DNA of 64,000 nucleotides from Sphingobacterium micropteri (GTDB lineage: Bacteria; Bacteroidota; Bacteroidia; Sphingobacteriales; Sphingobacteriaceae), in the NCBI RefSeq assembly GCF_014692515.1, contig NZ_JACOIK010000005.1, positions 1 to 64,000 on the forward strand. The letters are read 5' to 3'. A program made the translations under genes and the position numbers. Within the stretch, counting starts at the first letter, position 1, and every line of letters starts with the position of its first letter. Of this stretch, positions 25,351 to 34,418 are shown piece by piece. The notes beneath the pieces were generated by a model, which saw only the letters and a program-made list of their open reading frames with translations, ran no database searches and was not told the origin of the DNA.

Positions 25351-26646
25351 ATGGTAAGAACATATAATGAGGTAATCGAGTATCTGTTTGCTCGATTACC
25401 CATGTTTACCCGTGACGGTGCAAGCGCGATAAAAAAAGATATCGACAATACGGTGCGTTTATGTCAGGCATTAGGAAATCCCCACACCAAATTTAAGTCC
25501 ATCCACGTAGCCGGCACAAACGGAAAAGGTTCCACCTCCCATCTATTGGCGTCTGTTTTGGCTTCTGCCGGATACAAAACGGGATTATACACATCACCTC
25601 ATCTTGTTGATTTTAGAGAACGGATCCGAATAAATGGAGCCATGATCCCACAAGAAAACGTAATCGATTTTGTGAATCAACACCGGTCCTTGATAGAAGA
25701 TATACAACCATCTTTTTTTGAGGTGACGGTGGCCATGGCATTTGATTATTTTGCTGCAGAGCAGGTAGACGTTGCGGTGGTCGAAGTAGGGCTTGGCGGC
25801 AGATTGGATAGTACCAATATTTTACGTCCGGAGTTATGTGTCATCACCAATATCGGAATGGATCATACGGATTTGCTCGGGAATACATTAGCCGAAATCG
25901 CAAGCGAGAAAGCCGGCATTATCAAGCCACAGGTCCCCGTTATTTTATCGGAACGGGATGAGACCATCGCTTATGTCTTTGAACAGAAAGCCCATGAAAT
26001 GAAAGCCCCTTTGCGTTTTGCCTCAACAGAATTCGCTGTACAGGCCTGCGAACGTAAAGAAGAAGGACTAACATTAAGAATACTAGACAACGTAAATCAG
26101 CAGAGCAAAAAGATATATGTCGGTTTGGCAGGGCATTATCAACAAAAAAATATCCTGGGCGTATTGACAGCAGTGGATGAACTTAGGAAATGGGGGTGGG
26201 AAATTGGAGAAGAGCAGTTGCGTGAGGGACTTGCCGATGTGGTGCGGAATACGGGCCTACAGGGAAGGTGGCAAACACTATCAACGAATCCACTTATTAT
26301 ATGTGATACAGGTCATAACGAAGATGGTATTCGGGAGGTTATGGTCAATATCCAATCCACCCCACATGCGGTATTGCATGTTATTATTGGTGCGATGCGT
26401 GATAAAGACATCAGTCATATGCTGCCTCAACTTCCGAAAAAAGCCGTTTATTATTTTTGTAACCCAGCTATGCCACGCGCGATGCCCGCCGTGGAGTTGA
26501 AAGATAAAGCAGCGTCCTACGGATTGAAGGGAGAAGCATACCCCTCTGTAGGCAATGCTTTGACTTCAGCAAGAGATGCCTATCAGGAAGGGGATTTAAT
26601 TTTTGTGGGAGGAAGTAACTTTGTCGTCGCTGAAGTATTGAGCTAG
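25351..26646 (+). CDS. folC: Folylpolyglutamate synthase / dihydrofolate synthase
   Basis: FolC adds glutamate to dihydropteroate and to folates, an ATP-dependent Mur-ligase-type reaction in the cytoplasm. The P-loop HVAGTNGKGSTSH lies at residues 52-64, the folate-loop region TSPHLVDFRERIRING follows, and VGLGGRLDSTN is another family signature. The C-terminal domain holds TGLQGRWQ and DTGHNEDG. Length 431 aa is normal. It starts 7 nt after the TonB-like gene, a neighbourhood with no obvious metabolic reason. Confidence 0.95.
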   Translation: MVRTYNEVIEYLFARLPMFTRDGASAIKKDIDNTVRLCQALGNPHTKFKSIHVAGTNGKGSTSHLLASVLASAGYKTGLYTSPHLVDFRERIRINGAMIPQENVIDFVNQHRSLIEDIQPSFFEVTVAMAFDYFAAEQVDVAVVEVGLGGRLDSTNILRPELCVITNIGMDHTDLLGNTLAEIASEKAGIIKPQVPVILSERDETIAYVFEQKAHEMKAPLRFASTEFAVQACERKEEGLTLRILDNVNQQSKKIYVGLAGHYQQKNILGVLTAVDELRKWGWEIGEEQLREGLADVVRNTGLQGRWQTLSTNPLIICDTGHNEDGIREVMVNIQSTPHAVLHVIIGAMRDKDISHMLPQLPKKAVYYFCNPAMPRAMPAVELKDKAASYGLKGEAYPSVGNALTSARDAYQEGDLIFVGGSNFVVAEVLS

Positions 26647-26673
26647 CGTCTGGCAACACCTAAATATCTGATC

Positions 26674-29298
26674 ATGAGAGAGATAAATACATTCATTGCG
26701 TTGATGCTGTTTGGTCTACTTTTTTCCACCGCAGTTCTCGCCAAAAATGGTAAACCTGTTCAATTAAAATGTGAGTATCTTACGGATCCAATAGGGATTG
26801 ATATTTCTAATCCAAGATTAACTTGGAAGATGGAAGATAGTAGACAAGGAGCTTTTCAAACTGCATATCAGATTATAGTTGACACGGATTCCATGTCAGT
26901 AGTCCATAATTTGGGAACAATGTGGGATACGGGTAAACAGGCGGAGTCGGATATCTTAGTTTCCTATGCAGGAAATAGGCTTCAACCGTTCACACGCTAT
27001 TTTTGGAAAGTTATTGTATGGGATAGGGACGGGAAAGCTAGGCCTTCGGAGATAGCCGTTTTCGAAATGGGTATGATGGGAGTAGCTCATTGGAAAGGCG
27101 CGTGGATTAGTGATCATCACGACATCCATCAGCGGGAAGCGCCCTACTTCCGTAAAGAATTTATGGTGAAAAAAAACATGAAATATGCACGGATTTATAT
27201 AGCGACTGCGGGGTTACATGAGATTTCACTAAATGGGGATCGGGTAGGAGATCATCGCCTCGATCCGATGTATACACGTTATGATAGACGGATATTATAC
27301 GTGACATATGACATAACGAAACAACTGCAGTCGGGGGCAAATGCAATTGGTGTAGTCCTAGGAAATGGTTGGTATAACCATCAAGCTAAGGCAGTGTGGA
27401 ATTTTGATCAGGCTCCTTGGCGGAATCGTCCCGCATTTTGTATGGATCTTCATATTACATATGATGACGGTTCTACAGAGGTCATTGCATCTGAGCGAGA
27501 TTGGAAAACAAGTCTAGGAGGGATTATATCGAATAATATATATACAGCCGAGCATTATGACACTCGGTTAGCACAGGCAGGATGGGATGTTGTTGGTTTT
27601 GACGATAGTAAATGGCAGCAGGTAATGTATCGATCTGCTCCTGCCCCTTTGGTGACTGCTCAAGCTCTTCATCCTATTCGGAATGTGAACGCAATATCTC
27701 CGCAATCGGTCAGAAAGTTGAATGACTCGACATATCTTTATGACTTAGGACGGAATATAGCTGGGATGACGCGGTTCAGTGCCGAAGGAGAAGCAGGTAC
27801 TACCCTAAAACTTATACATGCCGAACGCCTTGGAGAGGATGGTCACGTAGATCTGTCGAATATCGATGTCTACTACCGCCCCACAGATGACACAGATCCA
27901 TTCCAAACCGATATCGTAATTTTGAGTGGAAAAGGTGTGGATATATTCATGCCTAAATTCAATTATAAGGGGTTTCGTTATATTGAAGTAGTCTCCTCGA
28001 CGCCGATTGAGCTGACGAAAGACAACCTGATGGGGTATTTTATGCACAGTGATGTGCCGCCAATTGGAAATATCAAATCTTCAGACTCGCTCATAAACCG
28101 GATTGCTTGGGCCAACAACAACTCTTACCTTTCCAATCTTTTTGGTTATCCGACAGACTGCCCGCAACGAGAAAAGAACGGATGGACAGGAGACGGGCAT
28201 TTTGCCATAGAGACGGCTTTATATAATTTTGACGGGATAACTGTGTATGAAAAATGGTTAGCTGATCATAGAGACGAACAACAACCCAACGGCGTTTTGC
28301 CCGATATCATACCCACTGGTGGATGGGGATACGGTACCGCCAACGGTACAGATTGGACAAGTACAATAGCCATCATCCCGTGGAACCTATATTTGTTTTA
28401 TGGAGATCTTCGTCCCTTGAAAGATAATTACGACGCTATAAAAAGATATGTAGATTACGTAACAAGGATAAGTCCAGACGGTTTGACTTCTTGGGGGCGG
28501 GGCGACTGGGTTCCCGTGAAAACGACGTCATCGTTAGAACTAACATCATCTATTTATTATTATACAGACGCGGTAATTTTAGCAAAAGCGGCTAAGCTGT
28601 TGACACGTGACGACGACCATTTGAAATATACGGCATTAGCGCGTAAAGTACGTGATGCTATCAATAGCAAATACTTCGATGAAGAACGCGCACTATATGC
28701 TTCGGGGACACAGACAGAATTGAGTATGGCTTTGATGTGGGGCGTTGTTCCTGACGACAAGGTTAAAGCTGTGGCAAAAAGCTTGGCAGAACGCGTCCGT
28801 GCTGATGGCAGCCAGATAGACGTTGGCGTTTTGGGGGCAAAGGCAATCTTAAATGCGCTGAGTGAAAATGGTTATCCCGATTTGGCTTATCAGCTCGCAT
28901 CGCGTGATACTTATCCGTCTTGGGGGGCTTGGATTGCTGCGGGAGCAACTACCTTTTTAGAAAACTGGGATCTACATGCGACGCGCGATATTTCCGATAA
29001 CCATATGATGTTCGGGGAGATTGGTGCATGGTTTTTTAAGGCATTAGGCGGAATTAAACCGGACGAGCATGCACCGGGTTTTAAGAACATTCTTCTCCAG
29101 CCTCATTTTGTGAAAGGATTAGATACTTTTAGTTTCAGATTCGATGGCCCATACGGCGAAATAAAAAGTAGTTGGCGGAGAAACGGCGAAAAAATTTATC
29201 TAGATGTCGTCATACCAGCAAACAGCGGTGCAACTTTGATTCTACCTGACGGTAGCAAGAGAAATTTACAAGCTGGTACGCATGCCATAATTTGGTAA
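26674..29298 (+). CDS. Alpha-L-rhamnosidase, glycoside hydrolase family 78
   Basis: It should remove terminal alpha-L-rhamnose from polysaccharides or plant glycosides by inversion. A signal peptide (residues 1-23) points to the periplasm or surface. It has N-terminal beta-sandwich domains (about 25-330) and a further sandwich (330-450). The (alpha/alpha)6 catalytic barrel starts near residue 455 and contains TDCPQREKNGWTGDGHFAIE (about 492-511), the GH78 acidic motif. A C-terminal sandwich ends with LPDGSKRNLQAGTHAIIW. Length 874 aa is typical. No SusC/SusD pair is adjacent, so it is not in an obvious polysaccharide-utilisation locus. Confidence 0.92.
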   Translation: MREINTFIALMLFGLLFSTAVLAKNGKPVQLKCEYLTDPIGIDISNPRLTWKMEDSRQGAFQTAYQIIVDTDSMSVVHNLGTMWDTGKQAESDILVSYAGNRLQPFTRYFWKVIVWDRDGKARPSEIAVFEMGMMGVAHWKGAWISDHHDIHQREAPYFRKEFMVKKNMKYARIYIATAGLHEISLNGDRVGDHRLDPMYTRYDRRILYVTYDITKQLQSGANAIGVVLGNGWYNHQAKAVWNFDQAPWRNRPAFCMDLHITYDDGSTEVIASERDWKTSLGGIISNNIYTAEHYDTRLAQAGWDVVGFDDSKWQQVMYRSAPAPLVTAQALHPIRNVNAISPQSVRKLNDSTYLYDLGRNIAGMTRFSAEGEAGTTLKLIHAERLGEDGHVDLSNIDVYYRPTDDTDPFQTDIVILSGKGVDIFMPKFNYKGFRYIEVVSSTPIELTKDNLMGYFMHSDVPPIGNIKSSDSLINRIAWANNNSYLSNLFGYPTDCPQREKNGWTGDGHFAIETALYNFDGITVYEKWLADHRDEQQPNGVLPDIIPTGGWGYGTANGTDWTSTIAIIPWNLYLFYGDLRPLKDNYDAIKRYVDYVTRISPDGLTSWGRGDWVPVKTTSSLELTSSIYYYTDAVILAKAAKLLTRDDDHLKYTALARKVRDAINSKYFDEERALYASGTQTELSMALMWGVVPDDKVKAVAKSLAERVRADGSQIDVGVLGAKAILNALSENGYPDLAYQLASRDTYPSWGAWIAAGATTFLENWDLHATRDISDNHMMFGEIGAWFFKALGGIKPDEHAPGFKNILLQPHFVKGLDTFSFRFDGPYGEIKSSWRRNGEKIYLDVVIPANSGATLILPDGSKRNLQAGTHAIIW

Positions 29299-29331
29299 CG
29301 ATAAACCGATATAGCTCTCCGTTTCGGATCG

Positions 29332-30390
29332 TTAGGGTATACGACGCCGGTGTGTATAATCCCGCACAATTCCTTTGCCGTATTCATTGCTGTATACTTT
29401 TACCAATACGCCAATGGAAGAAAGAATCAATGGTCCAAAAATAAGTCCGAGCATACCGAAGAGATTCAGGCCTAATAATACACCAAATACCGTAATCATG
29501 GGAGGAACGTTTCCGATGGTTTTTAAAATGGTGAAACGTAAAATATTGTCGATTCCGCCTACTAAGAAAAAACAGTAAAGCGTTAGTCCGATGGCGTTGC
29601 CAAGAGAACCTGTTGCGAAAGCAATGAGACAAATGGGAACGTAGATCGTCATCGTTCCTAAAATAGGGATAATCGATGCAATGCCCGTCAATAGTCCCAG
29701 TAAGATGTAGCTTTCGACTCCGAAAATCCAGTATCCTATCATTGCTACGATTCCCTGAAAAAATCCAAGTATAGGGATGCCGAGTGCATTCGAGCGAACC
29801 ATCATGTTTACTTCATCCCATATCTCCTGTTTGCTCATACGGCTGAAGGGGATCGCGCGATAAATCGTAATTTCCATCTTTTTGGCGTGTACTTGCATGA
29901 AATATAAAACAAATAGCGTGACAATAATATTGACGGCCACCTCTGCAACGGAGTTTAAGATGCTAGGCACGTAACGTGTCAAGTTTTGTAAAAAAGCTAA
30001 TAAAGCGGCATCTGACATGTCGATATCCCTTAAGAGCGGTTTATCGGCCATGTATTCCTTTAACATGTTAAATTTTTCAATGATCTCCTCGCGATTGCCT
30101 AAAAAGCTGTTGAGCTGTGCGATCAAATAATCTATTAAAGCCCATAGCGGCAAGACGATAAATACGATCGATAACACAATAAAAAAGATGCTGGCCAACG
30201 ATTTTTTCCAGCGACGAACTTCCGTAAGATGAAAATAAGATTTACGGAACAAGATATAAAGTGTAATAGCTCCCAGGAAACCAGGTAGATAGTATAATAG
30301 ATTACTAAAAACGAGGATCAATATCAATACAATGATAATGATCAGCATAATCTGATTGATGGAATTGTTATTAATTTGTTTGTATTTCAT
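29332..30390 (-). CDS. AI-2E family transporter (UPF0118)
   Basis: This is an inner-membrane permease with about eight helices. The family name comes from autoinducer-2 export, but members also include Na+/H+ antiporters and other exporters, so the substrate is open. Two N-terminal helices, a soluble central region (about residues 90-150) and the conserved C-terminal part (GVESYILLGLLTGIASIIPI; GLNLFGMLGLIFGPLILSS) fit the family. It converges with the rhamnosidase gene across 33 nt and shares no operon with it. Confidence 0.88.
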   Translation of the reverse strand: MKYKQINNNSINQIMLIIIIVLILILVFSNLLYYLPGFLGAITLYILFRKSYFHLTEVRRWKKSLASIFFIVLSIVFIVLPLWALIDYLIAQLNSFLGNREEIIEKFNMLKEYMADKPLLRDIDMSDAALLAFLQNLTRYVPSILNSVAEVAVNIIVTLFVLYFMQVHAKKMEITIYRAIPFSRMSKQEIWDEVNMMVRSNALGIPILGFFQGIVAMIGYWIFGVESYILLGLLTGIASIIPILGTMTIYVPICLIAFATGSLGNAIGLTLYCFFLVGGIDNILRFTILKTIGNVPPMITVFGVLLGLNLFGMLGLIFGPLILSSIGVLVKVYSNEYGKGIVRDYTHRRRIP

Positions 30391-30428
30391 GGTGTGACAC
30401 TATACCGTCACAAAATACATAATTCGCT

Positions 30429-31520
30429 TTATTTTTCACCTATTTTTGACCTGAAATTTAATATCTTTTCTATTTCAGGTTGAATGATTTTTACCATGCG
30501 TTCGAAGCCTACATCTGTAGGGTGTGTCCCATCTATCGTACCCTCATAATCGTCGCCGAGTAAGTGATCAGCTGGAAGATAAAAAAGGTTTTTATATCCT
30601 GCTGCCAGCAATCGGTCGTATTCCGTTCTGAAATTGACATTTTGTTCCTGCCGCTTTTTCTTCCACTCTAGGTTGTAATTTCCTATTTGTCTAATGATAC
30701 TTTCCATCATTAGAATCGGTGTTTGCGGATGTGCTTTTCGAAGCTCCTGTACAAAAGCAAAAGTACGTTCGGTAACCTGTTCGGGCGAACAGTTTGGTAC
30801 ACAGTCCATGACGATGAGATCTACATCTGGGATATCATTTATCATTTGTGCAACGGCGATTTCCATACGTGCATTTCCACTGACGCCCATGTTGATGACA
30901 TCGGCATGCATGCTCCGGGAAATCTTTGCGGGGTATGCCAAACCCGGGCGGCTCGCCGATGCGCCATGTACAATACTAGAACCGTAAACAATTATTTTTT
31001 TATGAAATTGCTGTACGGTGGGCGAAAAGTCGGCTTCCTCGTCTATATGTAGCTGAAACGAACGAAGTTCCTTATAAAGCGGAAAATAAAGGAGGAACTC
31101 TTTTTCGGTTTTCTCCATATTTTCCACTATGGTATAGCTACTCTCCGCCTTCTTCAAGTTTGGACGTGCTACACCAGCAAAACGCCAGCCATCAGGTTCT
31201 TTGATATAAGCATCAAAGCCACGGGACATGATCGGGGTAGAGTTGTTGCCTAGCGCTGCATCCACCGTTTCCCAATCGATGGAAAGCTTTGTGCTATTCG
31301 TGCGGAATGTGACAAACAGGCCTGCAGCATGGGTGTATAGTCGCTTTACGGTAAGTGGGAGATTGGTATGTTTTGCAGTGTCAATTCGATGGAAATCAGG
31401 GCTTTCTGGAAATGCCCGGCCTTGAATAGTAAGTTTGGACGATGGGATGATTTGTTGCGCCTGTACGTCAGCTAGGCTACTCAACAATATTATAATCATC
31501 AGGAGATACTTCATGCGCAT
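30429..31520 (-). CDS. SGNH/GDSL hydrolase with N-terminal sandwich domain
   Basis: This is probably an exported esterase, deacetylating carbohydrate or cell-surface material. A signal peptide ends near DVQAQ (21). Residues 30-165 form a beta-sandwich as in SGNH_hydro_N proteins. The catalytic part starts with VYGSSIVHGAS (178-188, block I Ser), followed by INMGVSGNARM (Gly and Asn blocks) and DGTHPTDVG (block V, Asp and His) near the end. All catalytic blocks are present. Its start faces the rplM promoter across a divergent gap. Confidence 0.87.
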   Translation of the reverse strand: MRMKYLLMIIILLSSLADVQAQQIIPSSKLTIQGRAFPESPDFHRIDTAKHTNLPLTVKRLYTHAAGLFVTFRTNSTKLSIDWETVDAALGNNSTPIMSRGFDAYIKEPDGWRFAGVARPNLKKAESSYTIVENMEKTEKEFLLYFPLYKELRSFQLHIDEEADFSPTVQQFHKKIIVYGSSIVHGASASRPGLAYPAKISRSMHADVINMGVSGNARMEIAVAQMINDIPDVDLIVMDCVPNCSPEQVTERTFAFVQELRKAHPQTPILMMESIIRQIGNYNLEWKKKRQEQNVNFRTEYDRLLAAGYKNLFYLPADHLLGDDYEGTIDGTHPTDVGFERMVKIIQPEIEKILNFRSKIGEK

Positions 31521-31558
31521 ATGCTATCTATTGGGTTTCTCAAACTTAGATAAAATGT

Positions 31559-31590
31559 TTTGTATTTTCAAATTCATTATTGTACCTTTG
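31559..31590 (+). promoter_or_regulatory. Promoter of the rplM-rpsI-rpsB operon
   Basis: TTTG (31559-31562) and TACCTTTG (31583-31590) are 20 bp apart, an ideal Bacteroidota promoter. The transcript would have a leader of about 60 nt before rplM, long enough for regulatory folding, though I see no clear hairpin. Confidence 0.8.
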
Positions 31591-31658
31591 CAGACCTTAT
31601 TGTAGAGATTACAAGGGAATAGAACATTTTATTAATTATTTTATTTAAGCAAAAGCAA

Positions 31659-32102
31659 GTGAATACGTTAAGTTACAAAACTGTCTCTGCCAACAAAAAC
31701 ACCGTTAACAAGGAGTGGATTGTTGTTGACGCTGAAGGAGAGATTTTGGGGCGCTTAGCAAGCCAGATTGCGAAAGTGATTCGTGGTAAGCATAAGCCGG
31801 AGTTCACCCCACACGTAGACTGTGGAGATAACGTTATTGTTATCAACGCAGACAAAGTTAAGTTGACTGGGAACAAATTAAGCGACAAAGTGTACGTACG
31901 CTACACAGGCTACCCAGGTGGTCAGCGCTTTATCTCTCCAAAAGAGCTGTTGGCTAAACACCCAGAGCGTCTTGTTGAAAAAGCAGTTCGCGGGATGTTA
32001 CCTAAAAACCGTTTAGGTCGTCAATTATTCAAAAACCTTTTTGTTTATGCTGGAACAGAGCACAAACATGAGGCACAAAAACCGAAACCAGTTAAATTTT
32101 AA
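31659..32102 (+). CDS. rplM: 50S ribosomal protein L13
   Basis: This is a large-subunit assembly protein. Typical L13 sequences are [40 protein letters not shown] and [20 protein letters not shown]. Length is 147 aa. The start is GTG at 31659; no ATG fits, and the N-terminus [12 protein letters not shown] matches the family. There is no Shine-Dalgarno sequence. rpsI follows after 11 nt, the near-universal pairing. Confidence 0.97.
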   Translation: MNTLSYKTVSANKNTVNKEWIVVDAEGEILGRLASQIAKVIRGKHKPEFTPHVDCGDNVIVINADKVKLTGNKLSDKVYVRYTGYPGGQRFISPKELLAKHPERLVEKAVRGMLPKNRLGRQLFKNLFVYAGTEHKHEAQKPKPVKF

Positions 32103-32113
32103 GGAGAGCAAAT

Positions 32114-32500
32114 ATGTCAACAACGAATACTTCAGGAAGAAGAAAAACAGCTGTTGCCCGCATTTACTTATCTGCTGGTAGCGGAAACATTACCGTAAAT
32201 GGTAAAGATTATAAAGAATATTTCCCAACATTGCCATTGCAATACATCGTTACGCAATCTATTGAGGTAGCGGGTGCTGCAGGAAATTTTGATGTGAAAG
32301 TTAACGTAAATGGGGGTGGTGTTAAAGGACAGGCTGAAGCAGTACGTTTAGCAATAGCTAAAGCTTTAGTGGAACTTGACCCAGAAGTAAAACCAGCTTT
32401 GCGTGCTAAGGGTTTAATGACACGTGACGACCGTATGGTTGAGCGTAAAAAACCAGGACGTCGTAAAGCACGTAGAAGATTCCAATTCAGTAAACGTTAA
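32114..32500 (+). CDS. rpsI: 30S ribosomal protein S9
   Basis: This is a small-subunit protein whose C-terminal tail reaches the P-site. GRRKTAVARIYLSAGSGNI at the N-terminus and KKPGRRKARRRFQFSKR at the C-terminus, with the final Lys-Arg, are characteristic. Length is 128 aa. A Shine-Dalgarno sequence AAGGAG lies at 32101-32106, uncommon in this phylum. Confidence 0.97.
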   Translation: MSTTNTSGRRKTAVARIYLSAGSGNITVNGKDYKEYFPTLPLQYIVTQSIEVAGAAGNFDVKVNVNGGGVKGQAEAVRLAIAKALVELDPEVKPALRAKGLMTRDDRMVERKKPGRRKARRRFQFSKR

Positions 32501-32518
32501 TCAAAGGAGGATCAAAAA

Positions 32519-33325
32519 ATGGCAAGAACAACATATCAAGAACTATTGGATGCAGGTGTTCACTTTGGTCACCTTACTCGTAAGTGGGATCCGAAAATGG
32601 CTAAGTACATTTTCATGGAACGCAACGGTATCCACATCATCGACTTGAACAAAACCTTAACGAAATTAGAAGAGGCTGCTTCAGCTATCAAACAAATCGT
32701 GAAATCGGGTCGTAAAGTGCTATTCGTAGCAACGAAAAAGCAAGCAAAAGAAATCATCTCTGAGCAGGCGAAAGCAGTAAATATGCCTTTTGTTACGGAA
32801 AGATGGTTGGGTGGTATGCTTACAAACTTTGCAACAGTGCGTAAGTCTATCAAGAAAATGTCTAACATTGACAAAATGCAAAAAGACGGTACATATGCTG
32901 TATTGTCTAAAAAAGAGAAATTGATGATTCAACGTGAGCGCGTGAAGTTAGAGAGCCTTTTAGGAGGTATCGCTGATTTGAACCGTCTACCTGCTGCTTT
33001 GTTTATCATCGATGTAAAAAAAGAACATATCGCAGTTTCGGAAGCAATTAAGTTGAATATTCCTACTTTCGCAATGGTAGATACCAACTCTGATCCTTCC
33101 AATATCGATTTTCCTATTCCGGCAAATGATGATGCTACAAAATCAATTAGCTTGATCGCGGGCATTATAGGAAAAGCTATTCAAGAAGGCTTGGAAGAAC
33201 GCAAACGCGATAAAGAAGAAGAGGCTGAAAAAGAAGCTGTAGCTGCTAAAGCTGCAATAGATAACGGTGAAGCTGAAGAAGCTAACACTGGGAAACGTCC
33301 TCGTAAAGCAAAAGACGGAGAATAA
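32519..33325 (+). CDS. rpsB: 30S ribosomal protein S2
   Basis: This small-subunit protein is needed for S1 binding and initiation. It contains LLDAGVHFGHLTRKWDPKM, VATKKQAKEII and VTERWLGGMLTNF. The C-terminal 40 residues are a charged low-complexity extension (EEEAEKEAVAAKAAIDNGE) seen in Bacteroidota S2. It has the strongest Shine-Dalgarno in the window (AAAGGAGG, 32503-32510). tsf follows after a structured 181-nt gap, the usual rpsB-tsf pairing. Confidence 0.97.
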   Translation: MARTTYQELLDAGVHFGHLTRKWDPKMAKYIFMERNGIHIIDLNKTLTKLEEAASAIKQIVKSGRKVLFVATKKQAKEIISEQAKAVNMPFVTERWLGGMLTNFATVRKSIKKMSNIDKMQKDGTYAVLSKKEKLMIQRERVKLESLLGGIADLNRLPAALFIIDVKKEHIAVSEAIKLNIPTFAMVDTNSDPSNIDFPIPANDDATKSISLIAGIIGKAIQEGLEERKRDKEEEAEKEAVAAKAAIDNGEAEEANTGKRPRKAKDGE

Positions 33326-33345
33326 TATTCCTCTCCGTGTGGAAG

Positions 33346-33415
33346 CCGGATAAACAAGTGTTAGCCTTTATGAAGCCTTGCTTCGCGGAGTCTACATAAG
33401 TTTGTCCGGTTTTTT
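33346..33415 (+). terminator. Long-stem terminator between rpsB and tsf
   Basis: CCGGATAAAC (33346-33355) pairs with GTTTGTCCGG (33400-33409, one wobble) and is followed by TTTTTT. The 44-nt loop can form a further small stem (GAAGCC...GGAGTC region). This would end the ribosomal-protein transcript or attenuate tsf. Confidence 0.6.
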
Positions 33416-33506
33416 ATTATTTAACAAAAGTTTAATGCCTGTGTTGCATGTATACGTTATACTTGTCGGGCTATCGAATCGTAAAATTTATTAAAGAAAT
33501 AAAAAC

Positions 33507-34343
33507 ATGTCAGTACAAATTTCTGCATCAGATGTAAACAAATTGCGTCAACAAACTGGCGCTGGTATGATGGATTGTAAAAAAGCATTAGTAGAATCAA
33601 ATGGTGATTTCGAAGCGGCTATCGACTACTTGCGTAAAAAAGGTGCTAAGGTAGCTGCTAGTCGTCAAGACCGCGATTCTAACGAAGGGGTTGTTATCGC
33701 TAAAGCTTCTGCTGATGGTAAATCAGGCATCGTCGTAGAAGTGAACTGTGAGACAGACTTCGTCGCAAAAAATGCAGACTTCGTCGCTTTCGCAGAAAAA
33801 ATTGCTGATGTTGCATTGCAAAATGGTCCTACTTCTGTAGAAGAACTAAAAGATCTAGAATTGGACGGTAAGAAAATTGCCGATGCTTTAATTGAGCAAA
33901 CAGGTGTAATCGGTGAGAAAATTGATGTTTCTAAATATGAAGCTGTTTCTGCGGAAAAAGTTGTTGCGTATATCCATGGAAATTACCGTCTAGGGGTATT
34001 GGTTGGTCTTTCTGCGGATGCGGCTAGTGCTGATGAAGCTGGTAAGGATGTGGCGATGCAAATTGCTGCTATGAATCCTATTGCTATTGATAAAGATGGT
34101 GTAGATCAAGAAACAATTGATCGTGAAATTGCCATTGCAAAAGAGCAAATAATTGCTGAAGGAAAGCCTGCTGAGATGGCAGAGAAAATTGCACAAGGTA
34201 AATTGAACAAATTCTTCAAAGACACAACATTGTTGAACCAGGAATTTGTAAAAGATTCTTCTAAAAATATCGCTCAATTCTTGGATTCTGTATCGAAAGG
34301 ATTGACTGTTACAGCGTTTAAACGCGTACAGTTAGGCGCGTAA
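33507..34343 (+). CDS. tsf: Elongation factor Ts
   Basis: EF-Ts is the guanine-nucleotide exchange factor for EF-Tu. Its N-terminal UBA-like domain carries LRQQTGAGMMDCKKALVES (residues 13-31), followed by FEAAIDYLRKKG. The core has EVNCETDFVAKNADF, with the Thr-Asp-Phe motif that contacts EF-Tu. Length 278 aa is typical. A promoter-like TATACTTG lies near 33459-33466 in the gap, so it may have its own transcript. A strong terminator follows at 34366. Confidence 0.97.
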   Translation: MSVQISASDVNKLRQQTGAGMMDCKKALVESNGDFEAAIDYLRKKGAKVAASRQDRDSNEGVVIAKASADGKSGIVVEVNCETDFVAKNADFVAFAEKIADVALQNGPTSVEELKDLELDGKKIADALIEQTGVIGEKIDVSKYEAVSAEKVVAYIHGNYRLGVLVGLSADAASADEAGKDVAMQIAAMNPIAIDKDGVDQETIDREIAIAKEQIIAEGKPAEMAEKIAQGKLNKFFKDTTLLNQEFVKDSSKNIAQFLDSVSKGLTVTAFKRVQLGA

Positions 34344-34365
34344 TTTTAGTGTTTAAAATAAGGGA

Positions 34366-34398
34366 ATCCCCGATACATTTTTGTGTCGGGGATTTTTT
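34366..34398 (+). terminator. Terminator of tsf
   Basis: CCCCGATACA pairs with TGTGTCGGGG (one wobble) around a short T loop, then GATTTTTT. It ends 21 nt before the next start. Confidence 0.85.
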
Positions 34399-34418
34399 AA
34401 TTTAGAGGAGTGTTACGA

